DNA from: Paenibacillus sp. LS1
GTDB lineage: Bacteria; Bacillota; Bacilli; Paenibacillales; Paenibacillaceae
Assembly (NCBI RefSeq): GCF_026013365.1
Contig: NZ_JAPDOE010000003.1
Location: 62,001 to 126,000 of the forward strand
DNA length: 64,000 nt
Direction: 5' to 3'
In this document: positions 54,127-61,461 of the stretch, one piece after another
Layout: every line of letters begins with the position of its first letter
How positions within the stretch are numbered: position 1 is the stretch's first letter
Program-made: the position numbers and the translations under genes
Notes under the pieces: generated by a model
The model's database searches: none
What the model was told of the DNA's origin: nothing
The model's input: the letters and a program-made list of their open reading frames with translations, nothing else

Positions 54127-54893
54127 GCCGGGGCCTGGTTAGTATTGTTGGCGCTGGCCCTGGAGATCCGGATCTGATTACGGTAAAAGCTCTGAAACGC
54201 ATTCAGTCCGCAGATGTCATTATGTATGATCGGCTTGTGAATGATCAATTGCTCGCTGAGACTCATGAAGGAGCACTCCGCATCTACTGCGGAAAGGCAC
54301 CAGGCCTTCACTCCATGAGTCAGGAGATGATTGGACGGATGCTTGCTGCGCATGCAGCAGAAGGCAAACAAGTCGTAAGACTCAAGGGTGGCGATCCGTT
54401 CATCTTTGGCCGTGGTGGTGAAGAAGCGCTTGTGCTGGCGGAAGCAGGGATTGCATTTGAAATCATTCCCGGCATCACTTCGGCTGTAGGGACATCCGCT
54501 TCCTCCCTTATTCCGTTAACTCATCGCGGGATTGCTTCTTCCTTCGCATGTGTCACGGGAACCGGCAGCGACGGAAGTGTATCTTCGGTCCGCTGGGACT
54601 TGCTCGCCCATAGTGTAGATACGCTGGTCATCTACATGGGTATTAGCCAACTGCCCCAGATTCAACATGAATTGCTTCACCATGGCAAAAGTGGAAGTAC
54701 ACCCGCAGCTTTAATCGAACGGGGAACCACTTCGGAGGAACGTATTATTACCGGCACATTAGCCGAACTCCACTCCCTCGCCAAGTCGCATCAAGTGAAT
54801 AATCCCGCTTTAATTATGGTCGGAGAGTCGGTCCTGATCCGCGAACAGTTGCTTCAGATGCAACAGGCCGCGAACGCCTCCATGACCGGATAA
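54123..54893 (+). CDS. cobA: Uroporphyrinogen-III C-methyltransferase
   Basis: A 256-residue SUMT that adds two methyl groups to uroporphyrinogen III, giving precorrin-2, the precursor of the sirohaem used by NirB. Motifs are VGAGPGDPDLITVKA, DVIMYDRLV, RLKGGDPFIFGRGGEEA and the C-terminal PAALIERGTTSEERIITGTLAEL. It starts with a 4-bp overlap with nirC and ends the operon. It carries only the methyltransferase domain, so precorrin-2 dehydrogenase/ferrochelatase must come from elsewhere. Confidence 0.93.
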   Translation: MSRGLVSIVGAGPGDPDLITVKALKRIQSADVIMYDRLVNDQLLAETHEGALRIYCGKAPGLHSMSQEMIGRMLAAHAAEGKQVVRLKGGDPFIFGRGGEEALVLAEAGIAFEIIPGITSAVGTSASSLIPLTHRGIASSFACVTGTGSDGSVSSVRWDLLAHSVDTLVIYMGISQLPQIQHELLHHGKSGSTPAALIERGTTSEERIITGTLAELHSLAKSHQVNNPALIMVGESVLIREQLLQMQQAANASMTG

Positions 54894-54902
54894 TCCGGTA
54901 CA

Positions 54903-55541
54903 CTAATCCAACAGCATACGTTCATGAATAGTCCGACCCTTCTGCCCTGGTTCAATCAGCAGACGGGTCGGTTTGATGTTAATAAGCGCTGTAAGCTGTT
55001 CTCCCATATAATGCGCAGAATACTTGAATCCAATCTCCGCCCAATGCATAATCACTCCCACCGTAGCAGATACCAGATAACTTAACATGATGTCGTAATT
55101 AATGGTTTGCTCACTATCTTCGGTCACCAATACAAAATCCTCGGTTAAGTACGTTCTAAACATATTGCATAGTCGGGAACCCATATCGGAATGCATCGTC
55201 ATTAATGCACGGAAAATATCCTGATGGGCCTCAATATATTCAAATACAGGCATCGTGGATGGCAGCAATGCAGTCATATCCACTTCTTTGAGCTGTGCAT
55301 ACGGTTCTGCGTAAGCTTGCCCCACTCCCTGCATGAAATCATCCAGAATGAACTGCAACAACTCCGGTTTGCCGGGAAAATGTAAATAGAAGGTTCCGCG
55401 GTTGTAATCCGCCCGCTCCGTAATATCCCGAATGGTTAAAGCGTCTGCACCCTTCTCCAATATCAAAGAAACCGCCGCAGCGATGATGGCATCCTGCGTT
55501 CTTCGTGCTCTCCGGTCCTGAGGATGTTCAATGATCAACAT
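54903..55541 (-). CDS. TetR/AcrR-family regulator
   Basis: A 212-residue regulator with an N-terminal HTH (AIIAAAVSLILEKGADALTIRDITERADYNRGTFYLHFPGKPEL) and a C-terminal ligand/dimer domain. The latter contains VFEYIEAHQDIFRALM and MLSYLVSATVGVIMHW, of the TetR_C_7/DhaS-like type. AAAGGAGG is upstream of ATG 55541. It is divergent from the SDR gene, its probable target. TGACA-N7-TGTCA at 55605-55621 is a candidate operator. Confidence 0.87.
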   Translation of the reverse strand: MLIIEHPQDRRARRTQDAIIAAAVSLILEKGADALTIRDITERADYNRGTFYLHFPGKPELLQFILDDFMQGVGQAYAEPYAQLKEVDMTALLPSTMPVFEYIEAHQDIFRALMTMHSDMGSRLCNMFRTYLTEDFVLVTEDSEQTINYDIMLSYLVSATVGVIMHWAEIGFKYSAHYMGEQLTALINIKPTRLLIEPGQKGRTIHERMLLD

Positions 55542-55604
55542 TTTCGCCTCCTTTGTTCATTATTGTAAACTAAATGAACACCGCTTACATCACTGTCCGA
55601 TAGC

Positions 55605-55621
55605 TGACATATGCGCTGTCA
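55605..55621. promoter_or_regulatory. Palindrome between the TetR and SDR genes
   Basis: TGACA-TATGCGC-TGTCA, with a further TGTCA/TTGTCA pair immediately to the right. It is a candidate autoregulatory operator. Confidence 0.4.
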
Positions 55622-55736
55622 ATGATTATTGTCACATAGCTATGTATATCTTAACATTGAGACAGGAAAGATAGACGACAGGTTAAAACTTTTTTTAAGA
55701 AATACCTGCCAATAATGAATAAGGAGCGAGTATATC

Positions 55737-56504
55737 ATGAGTACATCGTATACACATACAGCCGTTATTACAGGAGCAGCCGGAGGCATTGGTAAAGAAT
55801 TGGCACGCCGCCTCGCCGAGCGTAAAATCAATCTGGTACTGGTCGACTTGAATGAAGAAGCCATCCAGCAGACGATCACGGATCTGAACCTCGACAAAGA
55901 GCACGTAATTGCCGTAAAAGCGAACGTATCTCAGGAAGCAGACGTGAAAAACTATGTGCAAAAAGCACTGGATGCATTTGGCCGAATCGATTATTTTGCC
56001 AACAACGCCGGGATTGAAGGTCCAACAGGACTGATCGAAGACCTGAGTGTTGAAGCACTGGATACGGTCTATAACGTCAACATTCGCGGGGTATTCCTGG
56101 GTCTGCAAAATGTCATTCCAGTGATGAAAAAACAAAAATCCGGTGCGATTCTAAACACCTCTTCCCTTGCGGGTCTGATGGGCGCACCTGCCGTATCTCC
56201 ATATATTATGTCCAAACATGCCGTGGTTGGTCTCACACGTACCGCTGCGAATGAACTGGCACCTTACAATATCCGGGTTAACGCTGTATTGCCAGGCACA
56301 ATTAATACCCGTATGATGCGTCAGATCGAAGCAAACTCCGGTAACGTGGAAGATTACCAGTCTGCTACGGTATCTGCCATTCCAATGGGCCGTTACGGTG
56401 AACCAGAAGAAGTCGCTGCCGTGATGAACTTCCTGTTGTCCGAAGAAGCATCCTATGTAACAGCTTCCCTCTACACCGTAGATGGCGGTATGATGGGTCA
56501 ATAA
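55737..56504 (+). CDS. Short-chain dehydrogenase/reductase
   Basis: A 255-residue classical SDR. The NAD(P) motif is TGAAGGIGKELA (about residues 13-24), VLVDLNE has an Asp favouring NAD, NNAGIEG is the NNAG motif, Ser is in NTSSLAG and the catalytic pair is YIMSKHA. It ends with the glycine-rich YTVDGGMMGQ. The substrate is unknown. AAGGAG lies 10-11 nt upstream of ATG 55737. It is divergent from the TetR gene. Confidence 0.88.
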   Translation: MSTSYTHTAVITGAAGGIGKELARRLAERKINLVLVDLNEEAIQQTITDLNLDKEHVIAVKANVSQEADVKNYVQKALDAFGRIDYFANNAGIEGPTGLIEDLSVEALDTVYNVNIRGVFLGLQNVIPVMKKQKSGAILNTSSLAGLMGAPAVSPYIMSKHAVVGLTRTAANELAPYNIRVNAVLPGTINTRMMRQIEANSGNVEDYQSATVSAIPMGRYGEPEEVAAVMNFLLSEEASYVTASLYTVDGGMMGQ

Positions 56505-56764
56505 GAAGCTGTAAACTGTAGGATTGATAGGGATGACCTAAATATCTTACCTTACAGCGATGCCCAATAGGGATGAAATGTAGGGCAAACAGATGAGTGA
56601 TGCGATGAGGTTGTCCGATAGGTCGGCACTCTTAGAGCCGTACCCATAGCGCGAACCGACAAAGTGATCCAATATAGTGGCCCAGTACGATAGAACTCAA
56701 TTTCTATCCTTAGATAAGTTATACCGACAGGTGTTCCCAAAGGGATGCATGATCGCTACAATCT

Positions 56765-56810
56765 AAAAAAGGCCTCAACACCACAGTATTGTGGAGTTGA
56801 GGTCTTTTTT
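56765..56810 (+). terminator. Terminator downstream of the SDR gene
   Basis: GGCCTCAAC...CCACA-GTAT-TGTGG...GTTGAGGTC forms a near-perfect stem flanked by A6 and T6. It is 260 bp from the SDR stop. Confidence 0.85.
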
Positions 56811-56901
56811 ACAGTACAACACTTGCCATGTATTAGGCTGCATCTATGAGATTTCACTTTTGTAACAGCCATTTAACGTCTCGTTGCACCTTGTGGTTAC
56901 T

Positions 56902-57095
56902 CTAACGAACCTAGGGCACCTTATATCGGCTAATAGAGCTTATTTCCCTAACTAACGAATCTCAGACACGCTAATTCCGCAGAAATGTTGCAATTGCACC
57001 GAAAAGTCCTAATATTCAGAGAATAACGCTTCTCAGATTCGTTAAATTCTCAACCGAGCGAGAAATACCCGAATAGCGCGTATCAAGTTCGTTAG
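56902..57095. repeat. Dispersed repeat family 1, copy B: four 24-bp units, 2 direct + 2 inverted
   Basis: Units start at 56902 and 56952. Inverted units end at 57045 and 57095. The layout is the same as copy A at 8601-8795: 50-bp register, symmetry about 56998.5. The unit core CTAACGAA is kept in three of the four (TTAACGAA in one). Spacer sequences differ from copy A. Confidence 0.85.
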
Positions 57096-57236
57096 ATTTT
57101 GCCCGGACCACAGAAATGCTTGGTCGCAGGACTGAACATCATCCCACACCGATAACCATGCAACTCAGCCGCCGATCATCGATACGAAGCTCATTAAACC
57201 TCACGCCACAGTCCATGCTCCAGGTCCACGCCGAAC

Positions 57237-57524
57237 TTAATCTACGTACCCTGCGTGACCCTTGTCCATCAAGTAGTCCATCTCAGCATCCAGGATGCTT
57301 TCCACGGTCAACTCATCCAGCTTCACATCTTTGCGACTAAGGATGTAGTCCGCCAGATCATCGCCATCAATATCAACATCGTTGCCTTTGGCATTCTCAT
57401 GCGCCTTGTTGATGTACGCTTGCTCATGCTTCAGCACAAGAGCGATATTCGCCTGGCTTGCCTTCGTTTTATCTGCAATATATTGCATCATTTCTTGTTC
57501 ATTAATTGCGTTTGCTTCTGCCAC
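57237..57524 (-). CDS. Hypothetical small acidic protein
   Basis: A 95-residue helical, charged protein that I do not recognise. It reads AEANAINEQEMMQYIADKT ... LVLKHEQAYINKAHENAKG, with an Asp-rich turn (NDVDIDGDDLADYIL) and an acidic C-terminal helix (ESILDAEMDYLMDKGHAGY). There is no signal peptide or membrane segment. I place the start at GTG 57524, since AAGGAGA at 57535-57541 is 10 nt upstream; ATG 57548 lies above that box. It is a single gene beside the sensor kinase. Confidence 0.65.
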   Translation of the reverse strand: MAEANAINEQEMMQYIADKTKASQANIALVLKHEQAYINKAHENAKGNDVDIDGDDLADYILSRKDVKLDELTVESILDAEMDYLMDKGHAGYVD

Positions 57525-57662
57525 GTTCAGTTCATCTCCTTGATTCATACATACTGTTGCCATTGTAGCATAGGTTAACCCATTACAGGCAGAACTTATG
57601 CCTGACGAGCGATTATAGAGCGGTAGCGAAGGTTAGTGTTGAGCCAGCGTATCACTCCACCC

Positions 57663-59012
57663 CTAAGACAACCGCACGTAAAATGTAGCGCCCTCTCCGA
57701 CCACGCTTCGAGCATACACCTCTCCTTTGTGCTGATCCACGATGGAACGAGCAATCGCGAGGCCCAGACCATGCCCACCATGTTTGCGGGCTCTTGAAGA
57801 ATCGGTACGATAGAATCGATCGAAGATCCGATCCAGATGTTCCGGCGCAATGCCGTCACCTGTATTGGACACCGCCAGCATAACATCATTATTCTGTCTT
57901 TGGAGCGTAACGTTTACGGACCCTTTGGGACCGGAATACTTCACAGCATTATCCAGCAGAATCAGAATGACCTGTTTGATCTGTTCACTGTTCCCATGAA
58001 CCGTAAGATTCGGCTCAATGTTGTAATCGAGGGAGATGTTTTTCTCAAATATAACGGCCTCCATCGGCAAAATAATACTCTCTACCGCATCACTCATATT
58101 AAACTTCGCATGAATCATCGTAGAGCGTGAGTCGTCCATCTGTGTCAGATAGAGCAGATCATTCGTAAGTCCCGTCATGCGCTCGGTTTCCGACTTGATA
58201 TAGTGAAGCCACTTCGCCTGGTTCGCTATCGTATCCTCCTGATTGGCCAGAAGTACGTCGGCATTCGTATTAATGATCGCCAGAGGTGTCTTCAGCTCAT
58301 GAGAAGCATCTCCGATGAATTGTTTTTGCTTCTCAAACGCTTCTCTGACTGGCGCAATGGAGCGATTGGCAAAATAACGGCTCAAGAAGTAGATCACAAT
58401 CAGCATAACTAATCCGACAACTGCAAAGGTATAGATCAAATTCGTAAGAATACCTTGTTGCGCCGTCACATCAATGAATACGATCATATGCCCATCACCG
58501 CTCGGGTCAACCACATAGGCCCAGTCCGTTCCATCTAGCGCAAATTGCCCCGTCTGCCGTTCTGAATCACCAACTTTATTCTGGTCAACCTTTTGCAACG
58601 CCTCGGTGTAGAACGTATCTTCCATATCGAATCGGGAATGCGTATCCGTAATCTTCCACTGGTCATCCGTCTTGATCATAAACGAAACGGAACGTGCCGG
58701 TGGTGAGTTGGGATCCCCTCCCGGTCCTCCATTATTACCACCCATGGCATCGGAGGGCAGCGACTCTGAACCTGTACTTGAACTTGAACCTGAACCAGAG
58801 CCTGTCCCCATCCCCCCATCTTCCCCACGCGGCATCTTGGATGAATTATAAGGACTGTGGTAGAAATCAGAAACCTTGTACAGCTCCATGCTGGTCTCAC
58901 GTTGCACATTCTGGTACGTAATCGTATAGATCGTCGCAAATGCCACCAACATCATAATGGAGATGGACACCAGATTCACGATCAGGAACCGATTTCGAAG
59001 TTTCTTGAACAT
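57663..59012 (-). CDS. Sensor histidine kinase divergent to the VTC operon
   Basis: A 449-residue membrane kinase. Segment 1 is about 9-31. The extracellular domain (about 32-188) contains a long Gly/Ser/Pro/Asp-rich insertion (about 60-105). Segment 2 is about 189-210. HisKA has His238 in IGDASHELKTPL, and HATPase has LLDNAVKYS, NTGDGI, FDRFYR and HGLGLAIARS. There is no obvious HAMP domain. The start codon shares one base with the regulator stop (TGATG). The flexible linker resembles the Gly-rich segments of the lipoprotein at 61462-63765, which may be its sensed partner (inference). Confidence 0.88.
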   Translation of the reverse strand: MFKKLRNRFLIVNLVSISIMMLVAFATIYTITYQNVQRETSMELYKVSDFYHSPYNSSKMPRGEDGGMGTGSGSGSSSSTGSESLPSDAMGGNNGGPGGDPNSPPARSVSFMIKTDDQWKITDTHSRFDMEDTFYTEALQKVDQNKVGDSERQTGQFALDGTDWAYVVDPSGDGHMIVFIDVTAQQGILTNLIYTFAVVGLVMLIVIYFLSRYFANRSIAPVREAFEKQKQFIGDASHELKTPLAIINTNADVLLANQEDTIANQAKWLHYIKSETERMTGLTNDLLYLTQMDDSRSTMIHAKFNMSDAVESIILPMEAVIFEKNISLDYNIEPNLTVHGNSEQIKQVILILLDNAVKYSGPKGSVNVTLQRQNNDVMLAVSNTGDGIAPEHLDRIFDRFYRTDSSRARKHGGHGLGLAIARSIVDQHKGEVYARSVVGEGATFYVRLS

Positions 59013-59689
59013 CAGGACGTCACCTCAAGTACATATCCCACACCCCGAATTGTGTTAATGCGGACGGCAGAGTTCAGGAAGGTTAATTTTTTGCGCAAAA
59101 ACGAGATGTACACTTCCACATTGTTATACTCCACTTCCGAATCAAATCCCCATAACTTCTCAATAATCTGCTCTTTGGAGGTAATCGCCTGTTTGCGGGC
59201 AATCAACAGCTCCAGCAGTTCATTCTCCTTCAGATTTAGCTTGATCTCCTTACCTTGAACGCTTAGCTTCAACTGGGTTGTATTCAGCTCAATGTCGCCA
59301 AATTTCAGTCCATCCTCGGGAACCACTTCTCCCTTCCGTCGTAAGGCTGCTCGAATCCGTGCCAGCAATTCCTCCGTGGCGAAGGGCTTGGCGATATAAT
59401 CATCGGCGCCATAATCGAGGCCTGTGACTTTGTCCGATAGTTCACCTTTCGCAGTAAGCAGAATGACAGGCGTATGATTGCCTTCACTGCGAAGTTTCTT
59501 CAGGACGGTGATCCCGTCCATCTCCGGCATCATGATGTCGAGTAGTAACAGGTCGTAGATGCCGCTCTGCGCATAATCCAATCCTGATCTGCCGTCGTGG
59601 ACCATATCCACGGAGTAGTTGTTTTTTTTCAAAATCTGCGATACAGCCTCTGCCAAATGAACCTCATCTTCCGCAATTAATATTCTCAT
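59012..59689 (-). CDS. OmpR-type response regulator divergent to the VTC operon
   Basis: A 225-residue regulator: receiver with EDE, Asp51 in LLLDIMMPEMDG and KPFA, and a winged helix with LNLKENELLELLIARK and YNNVEVYISFLRKKL ending GVGYVLEV. It is first gene of the kinase pair. Two matching 21-bp boxes in inverted orientation (59763-59783, 59842-59862) lie between it and the VTC operon. These are likely sites for this regulator. A TATAAT -10 on the minus strand at 59803-59808 could serve this gene. Confidence 0.9.
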   Translation of the reverse strand: MRILIAEDEVHLAEAVSQILKKNNYSVDMVHDGRSGLDYAQSGIYDLLLLDIMMPEMDGITVLKKLRSEGNHTPVILLTAKGELSDKVTGLDYGADDYIAKPFATEELLARIRAALRRKGEVVPEDGLKFGDIELNTTQLKLSVQGKEIKLNLKENELLELLIARKQAITSKEQIIEKLWGFDSEVEYNNVEVYISFLRKKLTFLNSAVRINTIRGVGYVLEVTS

Positions 59690-59762
59690 GCTCTATTCAT
59701 TCCTCTGCTTGAATTATTCGTCTTCATTAAACTCTTTATGATATCACCTATTCTACCAATTA

Positions 59763-59783
59763 AACCTTGAATCAATCTTAATT
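59763..59783 (-). promoter_or_regulatory. Putative response-regulator box 1
   Basis: AACCTTGAATCAATCTTAATT is the near-perfect inverse of the box at 59842-59862. Read on the minus strand it holds TTAAG-N6-TCAAGG, an 11-bp direct repeat typical of OmpR-family sites. Confidence 0.6.
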
Positions 59784-59841
59784 CATTTTGTGCGTGCGAA
59801 CTATTATAGGAAGTAAAAAAATGTTAACGCAATGTAAAACC

Positions 59842-59862
59842 ATTTAAGATTCATTCAAGGTT
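59842..59862 (+). promoter_or_regulatory. Putative response-regulator box 2
   Basis: ATTTAAGATTCATTCAAGGTT, with the TTAAG and TCAAGG half sites one helical turn apart. It is about 80 bp upstream of the VTC gene start. Confidence 0.6.
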
Positions 59863-59942
59863 GGGGCTCTAAGATACAGACATGGAAGCAATACACGATG
59901 CAACAAAACATACAACCCATCAACGAAAGGACTGAGTCCCAC

Positions 59943-60761
59943 ATGGCTATTGAAGTATTCAACCGATATGAGAGCAAGTACCTTCTGACGGATGAGCAGT
60001 ACGCACACTTCTATAATGATCTGCTGAAATACATGGAGCTGGATGCCTACAACAAGAAACATGAGTATTACTCCATCAGCAACCTGTACTTCGACACTCC
60101 GCAGGATTCACTGATTCGCGCCAGTCTCTCCAAACCGAAATACAAGGAGAAGCTGAGACTGCGGGCTTATGGAATACCTGAAGAGAATGCCAAAGTGTAT
60201 CTGGAGATCAAAAAGAAAGTATTCGGCCTGGTGAACAAGCGCAGAACCGCCTTGAAGCTGGATGAAGCCTACGAATTCGTTCGTTCGGGACAGGCGCCGG
60301 AGCTGGCGGATTACATGAATAAACAAGTTGTCGAAGAGATCAAATATTTCCTTAGATTATACGATCTTGAACCAAAAGTGTATCTGGCGTATGAACGCAA
60401 GGCGCTCTTCGACAAGAACAGCCGGGATCTCCGCATTACCTTTGACACCAACATTCGCAGCCGCAGATACGATCTAAAGCTGGAACAGGGAGATTACGGT
60501 GAACCGCTGGTGAAGGATGGTCGATGGCTGATGGAAGTGAAAGCCGAGAAAACCGTTCCGCTGTGGCTGTCGCAACTGCTCTGTGAGCATGGTCTCTACC
60601 GTACCGGATTCTCCAAATACGGCAATGAGTACAGACATCTCGCGAGAACAACGAACCTGAATTACCAGACGGAACGCATTCTTGTGCCAGGTACCGATTT
60701 CAACCCATCCATAGAACAAGATAAAACGATTATAGAAAGAGAGAGTGTCCTATATGCTTGA
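59943..60761 (+). CDS. VTC-domain (polyphosphate-polymerase-like) protein
   Basis: A 272-residue soluble CYTH/VTC-fold protein. Conserved positions include FNRYESKYLL, YYSISNLYFDTP, KPKYKEKLRLRAYG, KVYLEIKKKVFGLVNKRR, KVYLAYERKAL, DLRITFDTNIRSRRYD and WLMEVKAEKTVPLWL. The basic residues and Glu pairs line the tunnel that in yeast Vtc4 makes polyphosphate from ATP. Bacterial members with DUF4956 have no proven function. AAAGGACTGA lies about 10 nt before ATG 59943; an ATG at 59898 would add 15 residues. Its end overlaps the DUF4956 gene by 8 bp. Confidence 0.82.
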   Translation: MAIEVFNRYESKYLLTDEQYAHFYNDLLKYMELDAYNKKHEYYSISNLYFDTPQDSLIRASLSKPKYKEKLRLRAYGIPEENAKVYLEIKKKVFGLVNKRRTALKLDEAYEFVRSGQAPELADYMNKQVVEEIKYFLRLYDLEPKVYLAYERKALFDKNSRDLRITFDTNIRSRRYDLKLEQGDYGEPLVKDGRWLMEVKAEKTVPLWLSQLLCEHGLYRTGFSKYGNEYRHLARTTNLNYQTERILVPGTDFNPSIEQDKTIIERESVLYA

Positions 60762-61434
60762 TTCACTGTTCAGCTCAGCCCTAACCGATACCAACCTGAC
60801 GTTTAACAACGCAGTCATCACCATTGGTCTTGCCATCATTCTGGGATTGGTCATCAGCCTTACCTACATGAAGACTAACCAAAGCACATACTCCCAAAGC
60901 TTCACGTTAACGATGGTCGTCCTGCCCGTCATAGTTGCCATCATCATCCTGCTCATCGGCAGCAACATCGCACGAGCTTTCAGCTTGGCAGGTGCCTTCT
61001 CGATCATCCGATTCCGCAGTGCCCCTGGTGATCCAAAAGACATTGCTTACGTATTGTTCACGATGGCTTCCGGTCTTGCCTGCGGTGTAGGTGCTTTTGG
61101 ATACGCGGTGCTGTTCACCATTATCCTGTGTGTACTGATGTTTGTTCTGAGTCGCTTCAACTTCGGCGGCAAGAAAAGTCAGCTGAAAACGCTGAAAGTC
61201 ACCATCCCTGAAAACTTGAGCTATGAAGAAGCCCTTAATGAAGTGTTCCATAAATTCAACGTACCTTTTGATCTGAAAAAAATCAGAACCACCGAACTCG
61301 GCAGCCTGTATGAGCTGGTCTACAGTGTAACCATTCACGAAAGTGTTAGCCAAAAGGAATTCCTCGATGCGATCCGCACACGGAACGGCAACCTGGATAT
61401 CTCGTTAACCATGAGTCCAACAACGGAATATTAA
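60754..61434 (+). CDS. DUF4956 membrane protein
   Basis: A 226-residue protein. Four membrane helices (about 20-40, 50-75, 100-120, 122-137) contain the conserved block ARAFSLAGAFSIIRFRSAPGDPKDIAYVLFTMASGLACGVG. A soluble ferredoxin-like C-terminal domain follows (about 150-226). ATG 60754 lies inside the last codons of the VTC gene (8-bp overlap), so translation is coupled. DUF4956 and VTC proteins often occur together, suggesting a membrane complex (inference). The function is unknown. Confidence 0.82.
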   Translation: MLDSLFSSALTDTNLTFNNAVITIGLAIILGLVISLTYMKTNQSTYSQSFTLTMVVLPVIVAIIILLIGSNIARAFSLAGAFSIIRFRSAPGDPKDIAYVLFTMASGLACGVGAFGYAVLFTIILCVLMFVLSRFNFGGKKSQLKTLKVTIPENLSYEEALNEVFHKFNVPFDLKKIRTTELGSLYELVYSVTIHESVSQKEFLDAIRTRNGNLDISLTMSPTTEY

Positions 61435-61461
61435 TTTTTAATTCGAAGGGAACGATCTAAT

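Larger units (their letters stand above)
56505..57236. other. Intergenic region with terminator and repeat
   Basis: 732 bp. From left to right: 250 bp with nothing recognised, the SDR terminator (56765-56810), copy B of repeat family 1 (56902-57095) and 140 bp with nothing recognised. Confidence 0.5.
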
